Source: Oscillospiraceae bacterium (GTDB lineage: Bacteria > Bacillota > Clostridia > Oscillospirales > Ruminococcaceae). From it: a stretch of DNA of 64,000 nucleotides. Positions 33,304 through 42,297 of the stretch are shown piece by piece. The DNA is taken from assembly GCA_900770195.1 (NCBI GenBank), contig CAAGJI010000041.1, forward strand, positions 124,001 through 188,000. Reading direction: 5' to 3'. Position numbers and translations under genes: made by a program. The first letter of the stretch is position 1, and every line of letters starts with the position of its first letter. The notes beneath the pieces were generated by a model that had not been told where the DNA came from, made no database searches, and worked only from the letters and a program-made list of their open reading frames with translations.

Positions 33304-34066
33304 CGGCTTTGTTACAAGAGAATTTATGCAGGGTGAAAGCAATAAAATTTTAAATATACTGACAAAAGAGTATGGTTTAATAACTGCGACTGCAAGAGGT
33401 GCTGTTAAAATAAACGGCAAAAACTCAGGTTCTGCACAGCTTTTTTCATATTCTGAATTTAGTATTGAAAAAGTAAAAGGCTGGTATTATGTTCAAAGTG
33501 CCGAACCGAAGAGGTCTTTTTACAACATAAGAAAAGACATCGACAAATTAAGTCTTGCACAATATTTTGCACAGATAATAAACGAGTGCATTGTTGAAAA
33601 TCAGGACTCAGGCGATATTTTAAGGCTTACTCTCAACACTTTTCACTACCTTGAAAACGGCAAACGCTCACCTGCCCTGCTGAAAAGCATTTTTGAACTC
33701 AGATTTCTTTCTGATATAGGTTTAATGCCGGATCTTCTTGCGTGTCAGCGTTGTGCTGAATATCTGCCTGAAAATCCGGTTTTTTTAATGAGTAAAGGTG
33801 TTTTTTATTGCTGCGAATGTCTTAAATATGTTCAGGGATACATAATTGAAGACAGTTTTCCCGTTTCCAAATCAATGCTTCATATCATACGATATATTAC
33901 ACTTTCAGACCTCGATAAAATTTTTATGTTTAAAATTTCGGAAGATTCAGAAAAAATACTGAATATTTTTACCGAAAGATATTTAAAAACACAGCTTGGC
34001 AGAAGTTTTTCTGCACTGGATTTTTATAATTCACTTGTATCAATTAATCAGAAAGGAAATATTTAA
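33290..34066 (+). CDS. recO: DNA repair protein RecO
   Basis: RecFOR pathway mediator that loads RecA onto SSB-coated single strands. The N-terminal OB-fold (about residues 1-80, GFVTREFMQGESNKI) is followed by a helical domain. A zinc finger of two Cys-x2-Cys pairs (ACQRC near 153 and YCCEC near 176) ends the core. The length of 258 is typical. It overlaps yqzL and lies 3 bp before mutS2. Confidence 0.93.
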   Translation: MLICNGFVTREFMQGESNKILNILTKEYGLITATARGAVKINGKNSGSAQLFSYSEFSIEKVKGWYYVQSAEPKRSFYNIRKDIDKLSLAQYFAQIINECIVENQDSGDILRLTLNTFHYLENGKRSPALLKSIFELRFLSDIGLMPDLLACQRCAEYLPENPVFLMSKGVFYCCECLKYVQGYIIEDSFPVSKSMLHIIRYITLSDLDKIFMFKISEDSEKILNIFTERYLKTQLGRSFSALDFYNSLVSINQKGNI

Positions 34067-34069
34067 ATA

Positions 34070-36469
34070 ATGCTGAATCAGGATTATATAAAACTCGAAC
34101 TTGACAAAATACTTAATATGCTCTCAGAATTATGCTCAAATGATGAATCAAAACAACTTGCACTCTCACTTGAACCTTTGACAGATGAATTTGAAGTTAA
34201 AGAAGAACAACGTAAAACAGGCGATGCCTTTGACCTTTCAATGTCGTTCGGCTCGCCTTCTTTCTATAATTTTAAAAATGTGAAAAACAGTCTTGCAAGA
34301 TGTCGTTCAGGCGGAAGAATTTCTTTAAAGGAACTTATGGCAATTGCCTCTCTCCTCCGTCAGATTCAGACTATTTCAGACTGGCATTCAAAATGCAGCG
34401 AAAAAGAAACAAGCCTTGATTATCTTTTTTCTCAGCTTTCACCTCAGCCATACCTGCTTGAAAAACTCGACAGATCAATTTTAAATGAAGAAATGATTGC
34501 AGACGGTGCAAGTTCTGCCCTGCTTTCAATACGTCAGAAAATTGCAAGAGCGGGCATTAAACTTCGTGAAACACTGAACAATATGGTAAAATCCGAATCC
34601 GTAAAAAAATGTTTACAGGATACAAACATCACTTTGCGTGACGGAAGATATGTTTTGCCTGTAAAATCAGAATACCGTGGACAGATTCAAGGACTTATTC
34701 ATGACACTTCCGCAACGGGTCAGACAATTTTCGTTGAACCTATGGCAGTTGTTGAAGCAAACAACGACATAAGAATACTTGAAGCAAAAGAACAGGAAGA
34801 AATTGAAAGAATAATAAAGGAACTTTGCAGCGAATGTGCAGCCGTTTCAGAAGCCGTTGAAAAAAGTTTTGATGTATGTGTTGAACTTAATCTTTACTTT
34901 GCAAAGGCAGAACTCGGCATTAAAATGAAAGCATATATGCCTGTTCTTTCAGACGGATATATCGATTTAAAGAAAGCTCGTCATCCTCTTCTTGACCAGA
35001 AAACTGCTGTTCCGATTGATATAAAACTTGGTAAAGAATACAGAACTTTACTTATCACAGGTCCTAATACAGGCGGTAAAACAGTTGCACTTAAAACAGC
35101 AGGGCTTTTGACTGCTATGGCAATGTGCGGACTTATGATACCTGCCGCTGAAGGAAGCTGCGTTCCTGTTATGAGTCAGATTTTAACTGATATAGGCGAC
35201 AAACAAAGTATTGAAGCAAGCCTTTCAACTTTTTCATCTCATATGACAAATATCATAAGCATAATTAAAAAAGCTGATGACAGAACTCTTGTTCTGCTTG
35301 ATGAACCCGGAACAGGTACAGACCCTGTTGAAGGTGCTGCACTTGCACAGTCTGTTTTTGAAGAACTTCGCAGACAGTATTCACTTGTTATGGCAACAAC
35401 GCATTATCAGGAACTTAAAATGTATGCATCTCTTGAAAATGATGTTGAAAATGCATCCTGTGAATTTGACCCTGACACTTTAAAACCTACATATCGCCTT
35501 AGAATAGGTTCTCCCGGAAAGTCAAATGCATTTTATATTGCATCAAATCTTGGTATGCCCGAAGATATGATAGATTATGCAAAAAGCCTTATAGATTCGG
35601 AAAATACACGTTTTGAAGAAATAATTTCAAAGCTTGAAGATACCCAGACAAAACTTGAAAAAGAACGTGAAACAGCAAGAATAGAAAGGGAAAAGGCACA
35701 GCAGCTAAGAAAAGAACTTGAAACCGAAAAGAAAGAACTTGAAGATAACAGACAGAACGAACTTGAACGTGCAAGAGGTGCCGCACAGCAGATAATCGAA
35801 CGGACAAAAGCACAGACAAATGCACTGATTGATGAACTCGATACACTCAGAAAAGAAAAAGAGAAAAAAGATTTCTCGAAAAATGTTTCAGATGCAAAAT
35901 CAAAAAGCAAACAGGTTTTCAACAAACTTTATAGTGATGCGAACCCTGTTGAAAATTCCGATGATAATTCAGATTATGTTCTTCCAAGACCTTTGAAACA
36001 GGGGGACAGCGTTTATATCACGGATATTGGCAAAAGCGGTATTGTTTCGGGCAAACCAGACAACAGCGGTCAGATTTATGTTCAGATAGGAATAATGCGA
36101 ACAAAAGTTGACATAAAAAAATTACGCCTTGAAGAAAAGAAAAAAGTTACAATAAACGGAAAACAGCCAAATAACAGCAAACGTAAAAATACAGCTGGAA
36201 AAGTCAGCGGAAGTGTTTCAAGAAGTGCATCTATGGAACTTGACATACGTGGTTATGCAAGCGATGAAGGGACTTATGAAATGGAAGCATTTATCGACAG
36301 GGCAGTTATGTCGGGTATGCACGTTGTAACAATTATTCACGGAAAAGGAACAGGTGTTTTAAGAAATGCCATAAGACAGAAACTTCGTTCAATCAAATCA
36401 GTCAAATCTTTCAGACCGGGTGTTTATGGTGAAGGTGAAGACGGTGTTACAGTTGTGGAATTAAAGTAA
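34070..36469 (+). CDS. mutS2: MutS2 ATPase/endonuclease
   Basis: MutS-like protein without a mismatch-recognition domain, implicated in ribosome rescue and in suppressing recombination. Core and clamp helices fill the N-terminal part. Walker A GPNTGGKT (near residue 331) and Walker B LVLLDEPGTGTDP follow. A long charged coiled coil (about 510-620) leads to the C-terminal Smr nuclease domain (LDIRGYASDEG near 725 and IIHGKGTGVLR). It is 799 residues, full length. Confidence 0.96.
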   Translation: MLNQDYIKLELDKILNMLSELCSNDESKQLALSLEPLTDEFEVKEEQRKTGDAFDLSMSFGSPSFYNFKNVKNSLARCRSGGRISLKELMAIASLLRQIQTISDWHSKCSEKETSLDYLFSQLSPQPYLLEKLDRSILNEEMIADGASSALLSIRQKIARAGIKLRETLNNMVKSESVKKCLQDTNITLRDGRYVLPVKSEYRGQIQGLIHDTSATGQTIFVEPMAVVEANNDIRILEAKEQEEIERIIKELCSECAAVSEAVEKSFDVCVELNLYFAKAELGIKMKAYMPVLSDGYIDLKKARHPLLDQKTAVPIDIKLGKEYRTLLITGPNTGGKTVALKTAGLLTAMAMCGLMIPAAEGSCVPVMSQILTDIGDKQSIEASLSTFSSHMTNIISIIKKADDRTLVLLDEPGTGTDPVEGAALAQSVFEELRRQYSLVMATTHYQELKMYASLENDVENASCEFDPDTLKPTYRLRIGSPGKSNAFYIASNLGMPEDMIDYAKSLIDSENTRFEEIISKLEDTQTKLEKERETARIEREKAQQLRKELETEKKELEDNRQNELERARGAAQQIIERTKAQTNALIDELDTLRKEKEKKDFSKNVSDAKSKSKQVFNKLYSDANPVENSDDNSDYVLPRPLKQGDSVYITDIGKSGIVSGKPDNSGQIYVQIGIMRTKVDIKKLRLEEKKKVTINGKQPNNSKRKNTAGKVSGSVSRSASMELDIRGYASDEGTYEMEAFIDRAVMSGMHVVTIIHGKGTGVLRNAIRQKLRSIKSVKSFRPGVYGEGEDGVTVVELK

Positions 36470-36497
36470 TTATGCAAAAAAAATTGCAAAAAAGATA

Positions 36498-36526
36498 TTT
36501 ACTTTTTGAAATAAATGTGGTAAAAT
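36498..36526 (+). promoter_or_regulatory. Promoter of the yerC-type/cellulase operon
   Basis: TTTACT (36498-36503), a 17-bp spacer and TAAAAT (36521-36526) preceded by TGTGG. It is the only good promoter before the regulator and cellulase genes. Confidence 0.65.
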
Positions 36527-36556
36527 ATAACATATGAAAGTGAGGAGTAATTGCTT

Positions 36557-36868
36557 ATGCAAAGATATTATAAAAACAATGATGAGTTTTTATCTCAGCT
36601 TTACAAAGCTATTGCGTGTCTTAAAACGGAGGAGGAATGCAAGGCATTTTTCGAGGACCTTTGTACATATCAGGAACTTGGTTCTTTTGCACAAAGGCTT
36701 CAGGTTGCCAAAATGTTGAATGAAAAATATGTATACAACGACATTATTAAAAAAACAGGAGCAAGTACGGCTACAATAAGCCGTGTAAACAGGTCTCTTC
36801 ATGACGGAAACAAAAGCTATGATATTGTTTTTGAGCGGCTTGAAGAAGAAAATCAAGAGGTGGAATAA
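36557..36868 (+). CDS. YerC/YecD family TrpR-like regulator
   Basis: Small helix-turn-helix protein related to the Trp repressor fold. The body EECKAFFEDLCTYQELGSFAQRLQVAKML and the recognition segment IIKKTGASTATISRVNRSL are those of the YerC/YecD family. I use the ATG at 36557, which has GAGGAG 9 nt upstream; a TTG two codons earlier is open but poorly spaced. It is 103 residues long. Its stop overlaps the cellulase ATG by one base, so the two are translated together. What it senses is unknown. Confidence 0.9.
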   Translation: MQRYYKNNDEFLSQLYKAIACLKTEEECKAFFEDLCTYQELGSFAQRLQVAKMLNEKYVYNDIIKKTGASTATISRVNRSLHDGNKSYDIVFERLEEENQEVE

Positions 36869-39600
36869 TGAATTCTAAATTTTTCAAAAGACTTACGGCA
36901 GGTCTTTCCGGTGCAGTTGTTGCACTTTCATCACTGCCGCTTACGTCAGCATACGCTGCTGTTGTTGACAAAACAAACCCGAACAATCCTGACAACTTTG
37001 CAGAAGCACTTCAGCTTGCATTATGTTTCTATGACGCAAACAAATGCGGTGACGAGGTTGCAGATGACGGCTATTATTCATGGCGTGGAAATTGTCACGT
37101 AAAAGACGCAAAAATACCGCTTAAACATATGTCATCCCTTGCAAATAATGACAAGGCAGAGGAAGACAGCGGAAAAGGTGATGGCGGTGCAAGTGCGGCA
37201 GAAGGTCTTTATGTCGGCACTAATATGAGCGATGAATTTATTGAGGCAAATAAAAAATATCTCGATCCTGACGGTGACGGAACTGTTGACCTGACAGGTG
37301 GCTGGCACGATGCTGGCGACCACGTAAAATTCGGACTTCCGTTTTCATATTCAGCTTCAACAGTCGGCTGGGGTTACTATGAATTCAGAGATTCATATAT
37401 AGAAACAGGACTTCAGAAGCACGTTGAAGATGAACTCAAATGGGCAAATGACTACTTTATGAAGGCAACTTTCCTTGATGAAGATAACAATGTTGTTGCA
37501 TATTGTTATCAGGTTGGCGAAGGTAATAACGACCATAACTATTGGTGTGCACCTGAACTTCAGGTTGACGGAACTTTCGTTGCCTCTTCATCATGTGCGG
37601 TAAAACGTCCTGCATATTTTGCAACGACTGAAACACCTGCATCAGACCAATGTGCAGGAGCGGCTGCTTCACTCGCAGTAAACTATCTTAATTTTAAAGA
37701 TACTGACCCTGAATATGCTGAAAAAAGTCTTACATATGCAAAAGCACTTTACGACTTTGCGGTCAAAACACATTCAGACCTTGGCGATGATTCGCTGACA
37801 GTTACAAGCCTTGGATATGATGGTGGTTTCTATACATCAAGCTATGACTATGATGAACTTTCATGGGCTGCTGTATGGCTTTACTACTGCACAGAAAACT
37901 ATGACTATATAAACGATATTATTGCAGTTGATGAAACAGTTACAGGTGAAATGGGAGCTCACCCATACACAGGATATTTAAGAAGAATAATTTCAGATAC
38001 GGGCAACTGCTGGCAGAATATCTGGGTTCATTGCTGGGATACTGTTTGGGGAGGAGTTTTCGCAAAACTTGCACCTGTTACAAATATCTCACGTGACTGG
38101 TACATTTTCAGATGGAATCTTGAATATTGGTCAGGTATGAATGAAGCAGATGCAGCAAATGCTGATTTTGATGTTACAACAACAAGTCACAAATATTTCG
38201 GACCTGATGATACTTTGTGGAATTCAAAAATTACAGCTTCTGAAATAAAAGACCTCCCTACAGCAGATGGTGCTTTCCTTGCAAAAACTCCTGCGGGATT
38301 TGCAATGCTTAATGATTACGGAAGTGCAAGATATGACACAGCCGCACAGCTTTGTGCTATGGTTTATGCAAAGGAAACAGGCGATACAACTTTTGCAGAA
38401 TGGGCAAAGGGACAGATGGAATATATCCTTGGCGACAATCCTATGGGATATGCCTATGAAGTAGGTTATGGAGATAATTACGCTTCTTTCCCACACCACA
38501 GAGCTGCTCATTGCTCACCAACTCAAAGTATGGAAAATCCTGTTGATTATCAGACACACACATTATATGGTGCTCTTGTAGGCGGTCCTGATGCAAAGGA
38601 TTACCACCACGATGAAACAAAAGACTATATCTATAACGAAGTTACAGACGACTACAACGCAGGTTTCACAGGTGCTTTGGCAGGTCTTTATGCGTACTAT
38701 GGTGCTGAAGGTAAGGAACTTGCTGACAAGAATCACGTTATTGAAAACTTCGATATGTCAAAAAATAAAGCAGGTGCAGAAGATAATGGTCTTGGTGTTT
38801 ATGTAACAGCAGGCAAGGCACAGGAAACAGATGCAGGATTGCAGGTAAAACTTGTTATCCATAATCAGACAACAAATCCGCCTCGATTTATGAGTGATAT
38901 GAAAGTCAGATATTATTTCAATATTTCTGAACAGCTTGCAAAAGGCGAAGATATAAGCTATATTGAAACACGTATCGACTATGATCAAGAAAAGAGTTTT
39001 ACAGACGGAAAAAATCAGGCGATAATTTCTGACCCTGTAAAATATGATGACAAAGGCAATTATTACATAGAAATATCGTGGCAAAATTGTAATTTCTATG
39101 GAAGCAGAGTTTATCAGTTCGGACTTCTTAACAAAATGAACGAAACAACTTATGATACTGTTTGGGATTCATCAAATGATTACAGTTATTCAGACCTTGT
39201 AAGTTTTGAAGATGACAATGACGCAGCTGCACTCACGAAAAAAGTTACAGCTTACGTTGACGGCAAACTTGTATGGGGTGTTGAACCTGACGGAACAACT
39301 CCTGAAGACTCCTCATCTGAAACAACCGAACCAACAACAGAAAAACCATCTGAAACAGAAACTCAAACCTCAGACAAAGATGCACTTTATGGTGATGTAA
39401 ATCTTGATGGTAAGGTAACAATTGCAGATGCAGTTTTGCTTAACAAATATCTTGTAAGTTCAGCAACACTTTCAGATCAGGGCAAAATAAATGCTGATGC
39501 TTACTTTGATGAAAAAATAACATCAGATGATACTCTTGCAATACTTAAACTTATAGTTGGAACGCTTGAAACGCTTCCTCTTGTTCCTGAAAAAAATTAA
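36868..39600 (+). CDS. Secreted GH9 cellulase with CBM3-like module and dockerin
   Basis: Endoglucanase or processive endoglucanase of 910 residues. A signal peptide (about 1-30, ending SAYA) precedes a GH9 (alpha/alpha)6 domain (about 35-615). Asp148 and Asp151 lie in GGWHDAGDHVKFGLP, the conserved His in FPHHRAAHC, and the likely general acid Glu in YNEVTDDYNAGF. A CBM3c-like beta-sandwich (about 635-810) helps feed a cellulose chain to GH9. A Thr/Glu/Pro linker and dockerin close the protein. The second dockerin loop (DAYFDEKITSDD) departs from the usual D-x-N-x-D-G pattern. The dockerin suggests a cellulosome-type complex, but no cohesin scaffold is in the window. Confidence 0.93.
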   Translation: MNSKFFKRLTAGLSGAVVALSSLPLTSAYAAVVDKTNPNNPDNFAEALQLALCFYDANKCGDEVADDGYYSWRGNCHVKDAKIPLKHMSSLANNDKAEEDSGKGDGGASAAEGLYVGTNMSDEFIEANKKYLDPDGDGTVDLTGGWHDAGDHVKFGLPFSYSASTVGWGYYEFRDSYIETGLQKHVEDELKWANDYFMKATFLDEDNNVVAYCYQVGEGNNDHNYWCAPELQVDGTFVASSSCAVKRPAYFATTETPASDQCAGAAASLAVNYLNFKDTDPEYAEKSLTYAKALYDFAVKTHSDLGDDSLTVTSLGYDGGFYTSSYDYDELSWAAVWLYYCTENYDYINDIIAVDETVTGEMGAHPYTGYLRRIISDTGNCWQNIWVHCWDTVWGGVFAKLAPVTNISRDWYIFRWNLEYWSGMNEADAANADFDVTTTSHKYFGPDDTLWNSKITASEIKDLPTADGAFLAKTPAGFAMLNDYGSARYDTAAQLCAMVYAKETGDTTFAEWAKGQMEYILGDNPMGYAYEVGYGDNYASFPHHRAAHCSPTQSMENPVDYQTHTLYGALVGGPDAKDYHHDETKDYIYNEVTDDYNAGFTGALAGLYAYYGAEGKELADKNHVIENFDMSKNKAGAEDNGLGVYVTAGKAQETDAGLQVKLVIHNQTTNPPRFMSDMKVRYYFNISEQLAKGEDISYIETRIDYDQEKSFTDGKNQAIISDPVKYDDKGNYYIEISWQNCNFYGSRVYQFGLLNKMNETTYDTVWDSSNDYSYSDLVSFEDDNDAAALTKKVTAYVDGKLVWGVEPDGTTPEDSSSETTEPTTEKPSETETQTSDKDALYGDVNLDGKVTIADAVLLNKYLVSSATLSDQGKINADAYFDEKITSDDTLAILKLIVGTLETLPLVPEKN

Positions 39601-39641
39601 ATAAAATTTAAGCTGCATATCATTTCGGTATGCGGCTTTTT
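39323..39641 (+). repeat. Dockerin cassette repeat, copy 1
   Basis: A 319-bp stretch covering the linker, dockerin, stop codon and terminator of the GH9 gene. It recurs at 41717-42035 with about five mismatches by my count. The encoded C-terminal 90 or so residues are identical. Confidence 0.92.
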
Positions 39642-39642
39642 A
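39610..39642 (+). terminator. Terminator after the GH9 cellulase gene
   Basis: An imperfect stem (AAGCTGCATA with TATGCGGCTT) followed by T residues, 10 bp after the stop. It is part of the duplicated dockerin cassette. Confidence 0.75.
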
Positions 39643-39756
39643 TTTCTATAATTTATAAAAAATTAACATAAAAGCCTATCAATTTATTTCTATAAGATAT
39701 ATAATTAAATTATGTAATTAAAAATTACAAATATGATATTATAGGAGTGTGAAAGT

Positions 39757-41994
39757 ATGAAATTCAAAAAAATAATTTCAGCGGCGGTTGGTGCGGCTAT
39801 GCTTTGTGCAAGTCTGCCTTTTAGCAGTACAACAGTTGATTTTGTTAAGGATAATGTTATTACTGCACATGCTGAAGATTGGATGCCATCAACAGGAGAA
39901 TGCGGAAAAAATGTTTTGTTTTCATTAAGTGAAGAGGGTGTCTTAACTATTTCAGGCAACGGAGAAATGTATGATTTTAATGATATATCACCATTTGTTA
40001 ATAATAGTTCAATTAAATCAGTTGTAATAGAAAATGGTGTTACTTCGATTGGTTATGGGACATTTTGGAGTTGTACAAACCTTACAAGTATAATAATCCC
40101 TGATTCTGTCACTTCAATTGGTGATGATGCTTTTGAAGATTGTACAAGCCTTAAAGAAATAGCAATTCCTAATTCGGTTACTTCAATTGGTGCATCTACT
40201 TTTGATTTGTGTACAAGTCTTGAAGGAATAACAATTCCTGATTCTGTTACTTCAATCGGTGCATTTGCTTTTTATAGATGTACAAGTCTTAAAGAAATAA
40301 CAATTCCTGATTCTGTTACTTCAATTGGCAGAAATGCATTTAATAATACAAAATGGCTTGAAAATAGACAAAATGAAAATCCATTAGTTATTGTTAATGA
40401 TATACTTATTAATGGTACAACTTGTAGTGGAGATATTGTTATTCCAAACTCTGTTACCTCAATTTGTGATTCTGCTTTTGAAGATTGTACAAATCTTACA
40501 GAAATAACAATTCCAAATTCTGTTACTTCAATTGGTGATTATGCTTTTGGAGATTGTACAAATCTTACAGAAATAACAATTCCTGATTCTGTTACTTCGA
40601 TTGGTGATTATGCTTTTGGAGATTGTACAAATCTTACGGAAATAACAATTCCTGATTCTGTTACTTCAATTGGTGATCGTGTTTTTGAATACTGCAGAAA
40701 TCTTACAGAAATAACAATTCCTGATTCTGTTACTTCAATTGATAAATATATTTTCTATGGTACAAAATGGCTTAAAAATAAACAAAAAGAAAATCCATTA
40801 GTAGTTGTGAATGGTATTCTTATTGATGGTATAACTTGCAGTGGTAATGTTGCTATTCCAGATTCAGTTAATTCAATTGGTGAACATGCTTTTGAATATT
40901 GTACAAGCCTTACAGATATAGCAATACCTGATTCTGTTGCTTCAATTGGAACTTTTGCTTTTGGTAATTGTACAAGCCTTTCAAGTGTAACACTTCCAAA
41001 TTCAGTTACTTCTATTGGTGATAATGCTTTTTATGAATGTACAAATCTTAAAGAAATAACAATTCCTGATTCTGTTATTTCAATTGGTAAATGTGCTTTT
41101 GGAAGTTGTACAAATCTTACAAATATAGAAATTCCAAATTCTGTTACTTCAATTGATCCATTGGCTTTTTATGATTGTGAAAATCTTGCAGAAATAATAA
41201 TTCCTGATTCTGTTACTTCAATTGGCGGGAATGCGTTTGATAATACAAAATGGCTTAAAAATAGACAAAATGAAAATCCATTAGTTATTGTTAATAATAT
41301 ACTTATTGATGGAACTACTTGCAATGGGGATATTTTTATTCCTAATAATGTTACTTCAATTGAGGGTAGTGCTTTTTGTAATTGTGAAAACATTTTAAGT
41401 ATAACTATTCCAAATTCAGTTACTTCAATCGGTTTTTATGCATTTAGTGGTTGTACAAAACTTGAAAGTATAAAAGTTTTAAGCTCATCTATCTTAATTA
41501 GTGATGGTGCTTTTTGGTGTTGTGAAAATCTTAAAGAAGTAACAATTCCTGTCTCAGTATCTTTTGGAAAACAAACTTTTTATGGTTGTGAAAATTTAAA
41601 AGACGTTTATTATTCAGGAACAGAAGAAGAATGGGAAAAAATTGATATTGATAAAAATGATAATGTTGTTTTATCTAATGCTACAATTCATTTCAATTCA
41701 AAATCTGAAGAAGAATCAACCGAACCAACAACAGAAAAACCATCTGAAACAGAAACTCAAACTTCAGACAAAGATGCACTTTATGGTGATGTAAATCTTG
41801 ATGGTAAGGTAACAATTGCAGATGCAGTTTTGCTTAACAAATATCTTGTAAGTTCAGCAACGCTTTCAGATCAGGGTAAAATAAATGCTGATGCTTACTT
41901 TGATGAAAAAATAACATCAGATGATACTCTTGCAATACTTAAACTCATAGTTGGAACGCTTGAAACGCTTCCTCTTGTTCCTGAAAAAAATTAA
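39757..41994 (+). CDS. Secreted BspA-like leucine-rich repeat protein with dockerin
   Basis: A signal peptide (about residues 1-40) is followed by about twenty LRR_5/BspA-type repeats of 23 residues, consensus LTEITIPDSVTSIGDYAFGDCTN. They are interrupted three times by a different module, NTKWLxNxQxENPLVxVNxILIxGxTCxG. A Thr/Glu/Pro linker and a dockerin identical to that of the upstream cellulase end the protein. LRR_5 proteins commonly bind surfaces, host proteins or polysaccharides. A non-catalytic, substrate-binding role in a dockerin-organised complex is inference. The 745 residues contain no recognised catalytic domain. It is preceded by GGAGTG and a 5' region without a strong promoter. 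Confidence 0.9.
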   Translation: MKFKKIISAAVGAAMLCASLPFSSTTVDFVKDNVITAHAEDWMPSTGECGKNVLFSLSEEGVLTISGNGEMYDFNDISPFVNNSSIKSVVIENGVTSIGYGTFWSCTNLTSIIIPDSVTSIGDDAFEDCTSLKEIAIPNSVTSIGASTFDLCTSLEGITIPDSVTSIGAFAFYRCTSLKEITIPDSVTSIGRNAFNNTKWLENRQNENPLVIVNDILINGTTCSGDIVIPNSVTSICDSAFEDCTNLTEITIPNSVTSIGDYAFGDCTNLTEITIPDSVTSIGDYAFGDCTNLTEITIPDSVTSIGDRVFEYCRNLTEITIPDSVTSIDKYIFYGTKWLKNKQKENPLVVVNGILIDGITCSGNVAIPDSVNSIGEHAFEYCTSLTDIAIPDSVASIGTFAFGNCTSLSSVTLPNSVTSIGDNAFYECTNLKEITIPDSVISIGKCAFGSCTNLTNIEIPNSVTSIDPLAFYDCENLAEIIIPDSVTSIGGNAFDNTKWLKNRQNENPLVIVNNILIDGTTCNGDIFIPNNVTSIEGSAFCNCENILSITIPNSVTSIGFYAFSGCTKLESIKVLSSSILISDGAFWCCENLKEVTIPVSVSFGKQTFYGCENLKDVYYSGTEEEWEKIDIDKNDNVVLSNATIHFNSKSEEESTEPTTEKPSETETQTSDKDALYGDVNLDGKVTIADAVLLNKYLVSSATLSDQGKINADAYFDEKITSDDTLAILKLIVGTLETLPLVPEKN
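40035..41600 (+). repeat. Tandem 69-bp LRR_5 repeats
   Basis: Many 69-bp units encode the TIPDSVTSIGxxAFxxCTNL motif. Units around 40490-40740 are nearly identical at the DNA level, which suggests recent expansion. Three longer interruptions (about 40342-40425, 40760-40842 and 41241-41324) are themselves similar copies. Confidence 0.9.
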
Positions 41995-42035
41995 ATAAAA
42001 TTTAAGCTGCATATCATTTTGGTATGCGGCTTTTT
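41717..42035 (+). repeat. Dockerin cassette repeat, copy 2
   Basis: Second copy of the 319-bp segment at 39323-39641, including linker, dockerin, stop codon and terminator hairpin. It is in the same orientation, 2394 bp downstream. Confidence 0.92.
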
Positions 42036-42036
42036 T
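42004..42036 (+). terminator. Terminator after the LRR-dockerin gene
   Basis: Same imperfect hairpin as after the cellulase gene, followed by six T residues. Confidence 0.75.
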
Positions 42037-42038
42037 GT

Positions 42039-42067
42039 TTGACTTATATAAATAAATGTGGTATAAT
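42039..42067 (+). promoter_or_regulatory. Promoter of the small membrane protein and msrA
   Basis: TTGACT (42039-42044), a 17-bp spacer and TATAAT (42062-42067). It begins directly after the upstream terminator. Confidence 0.8.
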
Positions 42068-42087
42068 TAATTTGTAAATAACTTTGG

Positions 42088-42285
42088 ATGGAAAAAATGA
42101 AAAACAAAGGTATGAACATAGAAATATTTATAGGAACAATTATAACTATGTCGATTATCTGGAGCATAGTTTTTGTAAATGAATTAAAAAGTATGAGAGG
42201 CATAGGAGTAGGAATATGTCTTGGCATATCTTTTGGAATATCTTTTAGTATGATTTTTTTAAATATAAAAAAGAATAAAAAATAA
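42088..42285 (+). CDS. Small hydrophobic membrane protein, unknown
   Basis: A 65-residue protein with two hydrophobic stretches (about 11-31 and 38-58) and a Lys-rich tail, probably a two-helix membrane protein. No family is recognised. The frame could also begin at the ATG four codons in. It follows a good promoter at a distance of about 20 bp and lies 12 bp before msrA, so it is likely expressed. The ribosome site is weak. Confidence 0.6.
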   Translation: MEKMKNKGMNIEIFIGTIITMSIIWSIVFVNELKSMRGIGVGICLGISFGISFSMIFLNIKKNKK

Positions 42286-42297
42286 AGAAGGTTTTCA

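Noticed and set aside
40035..41600. CRISPR or satellite array
   Set aside because: Regular 69-bp periodicity is the coding repeat of an LRR_5 protein with no unique spacers.
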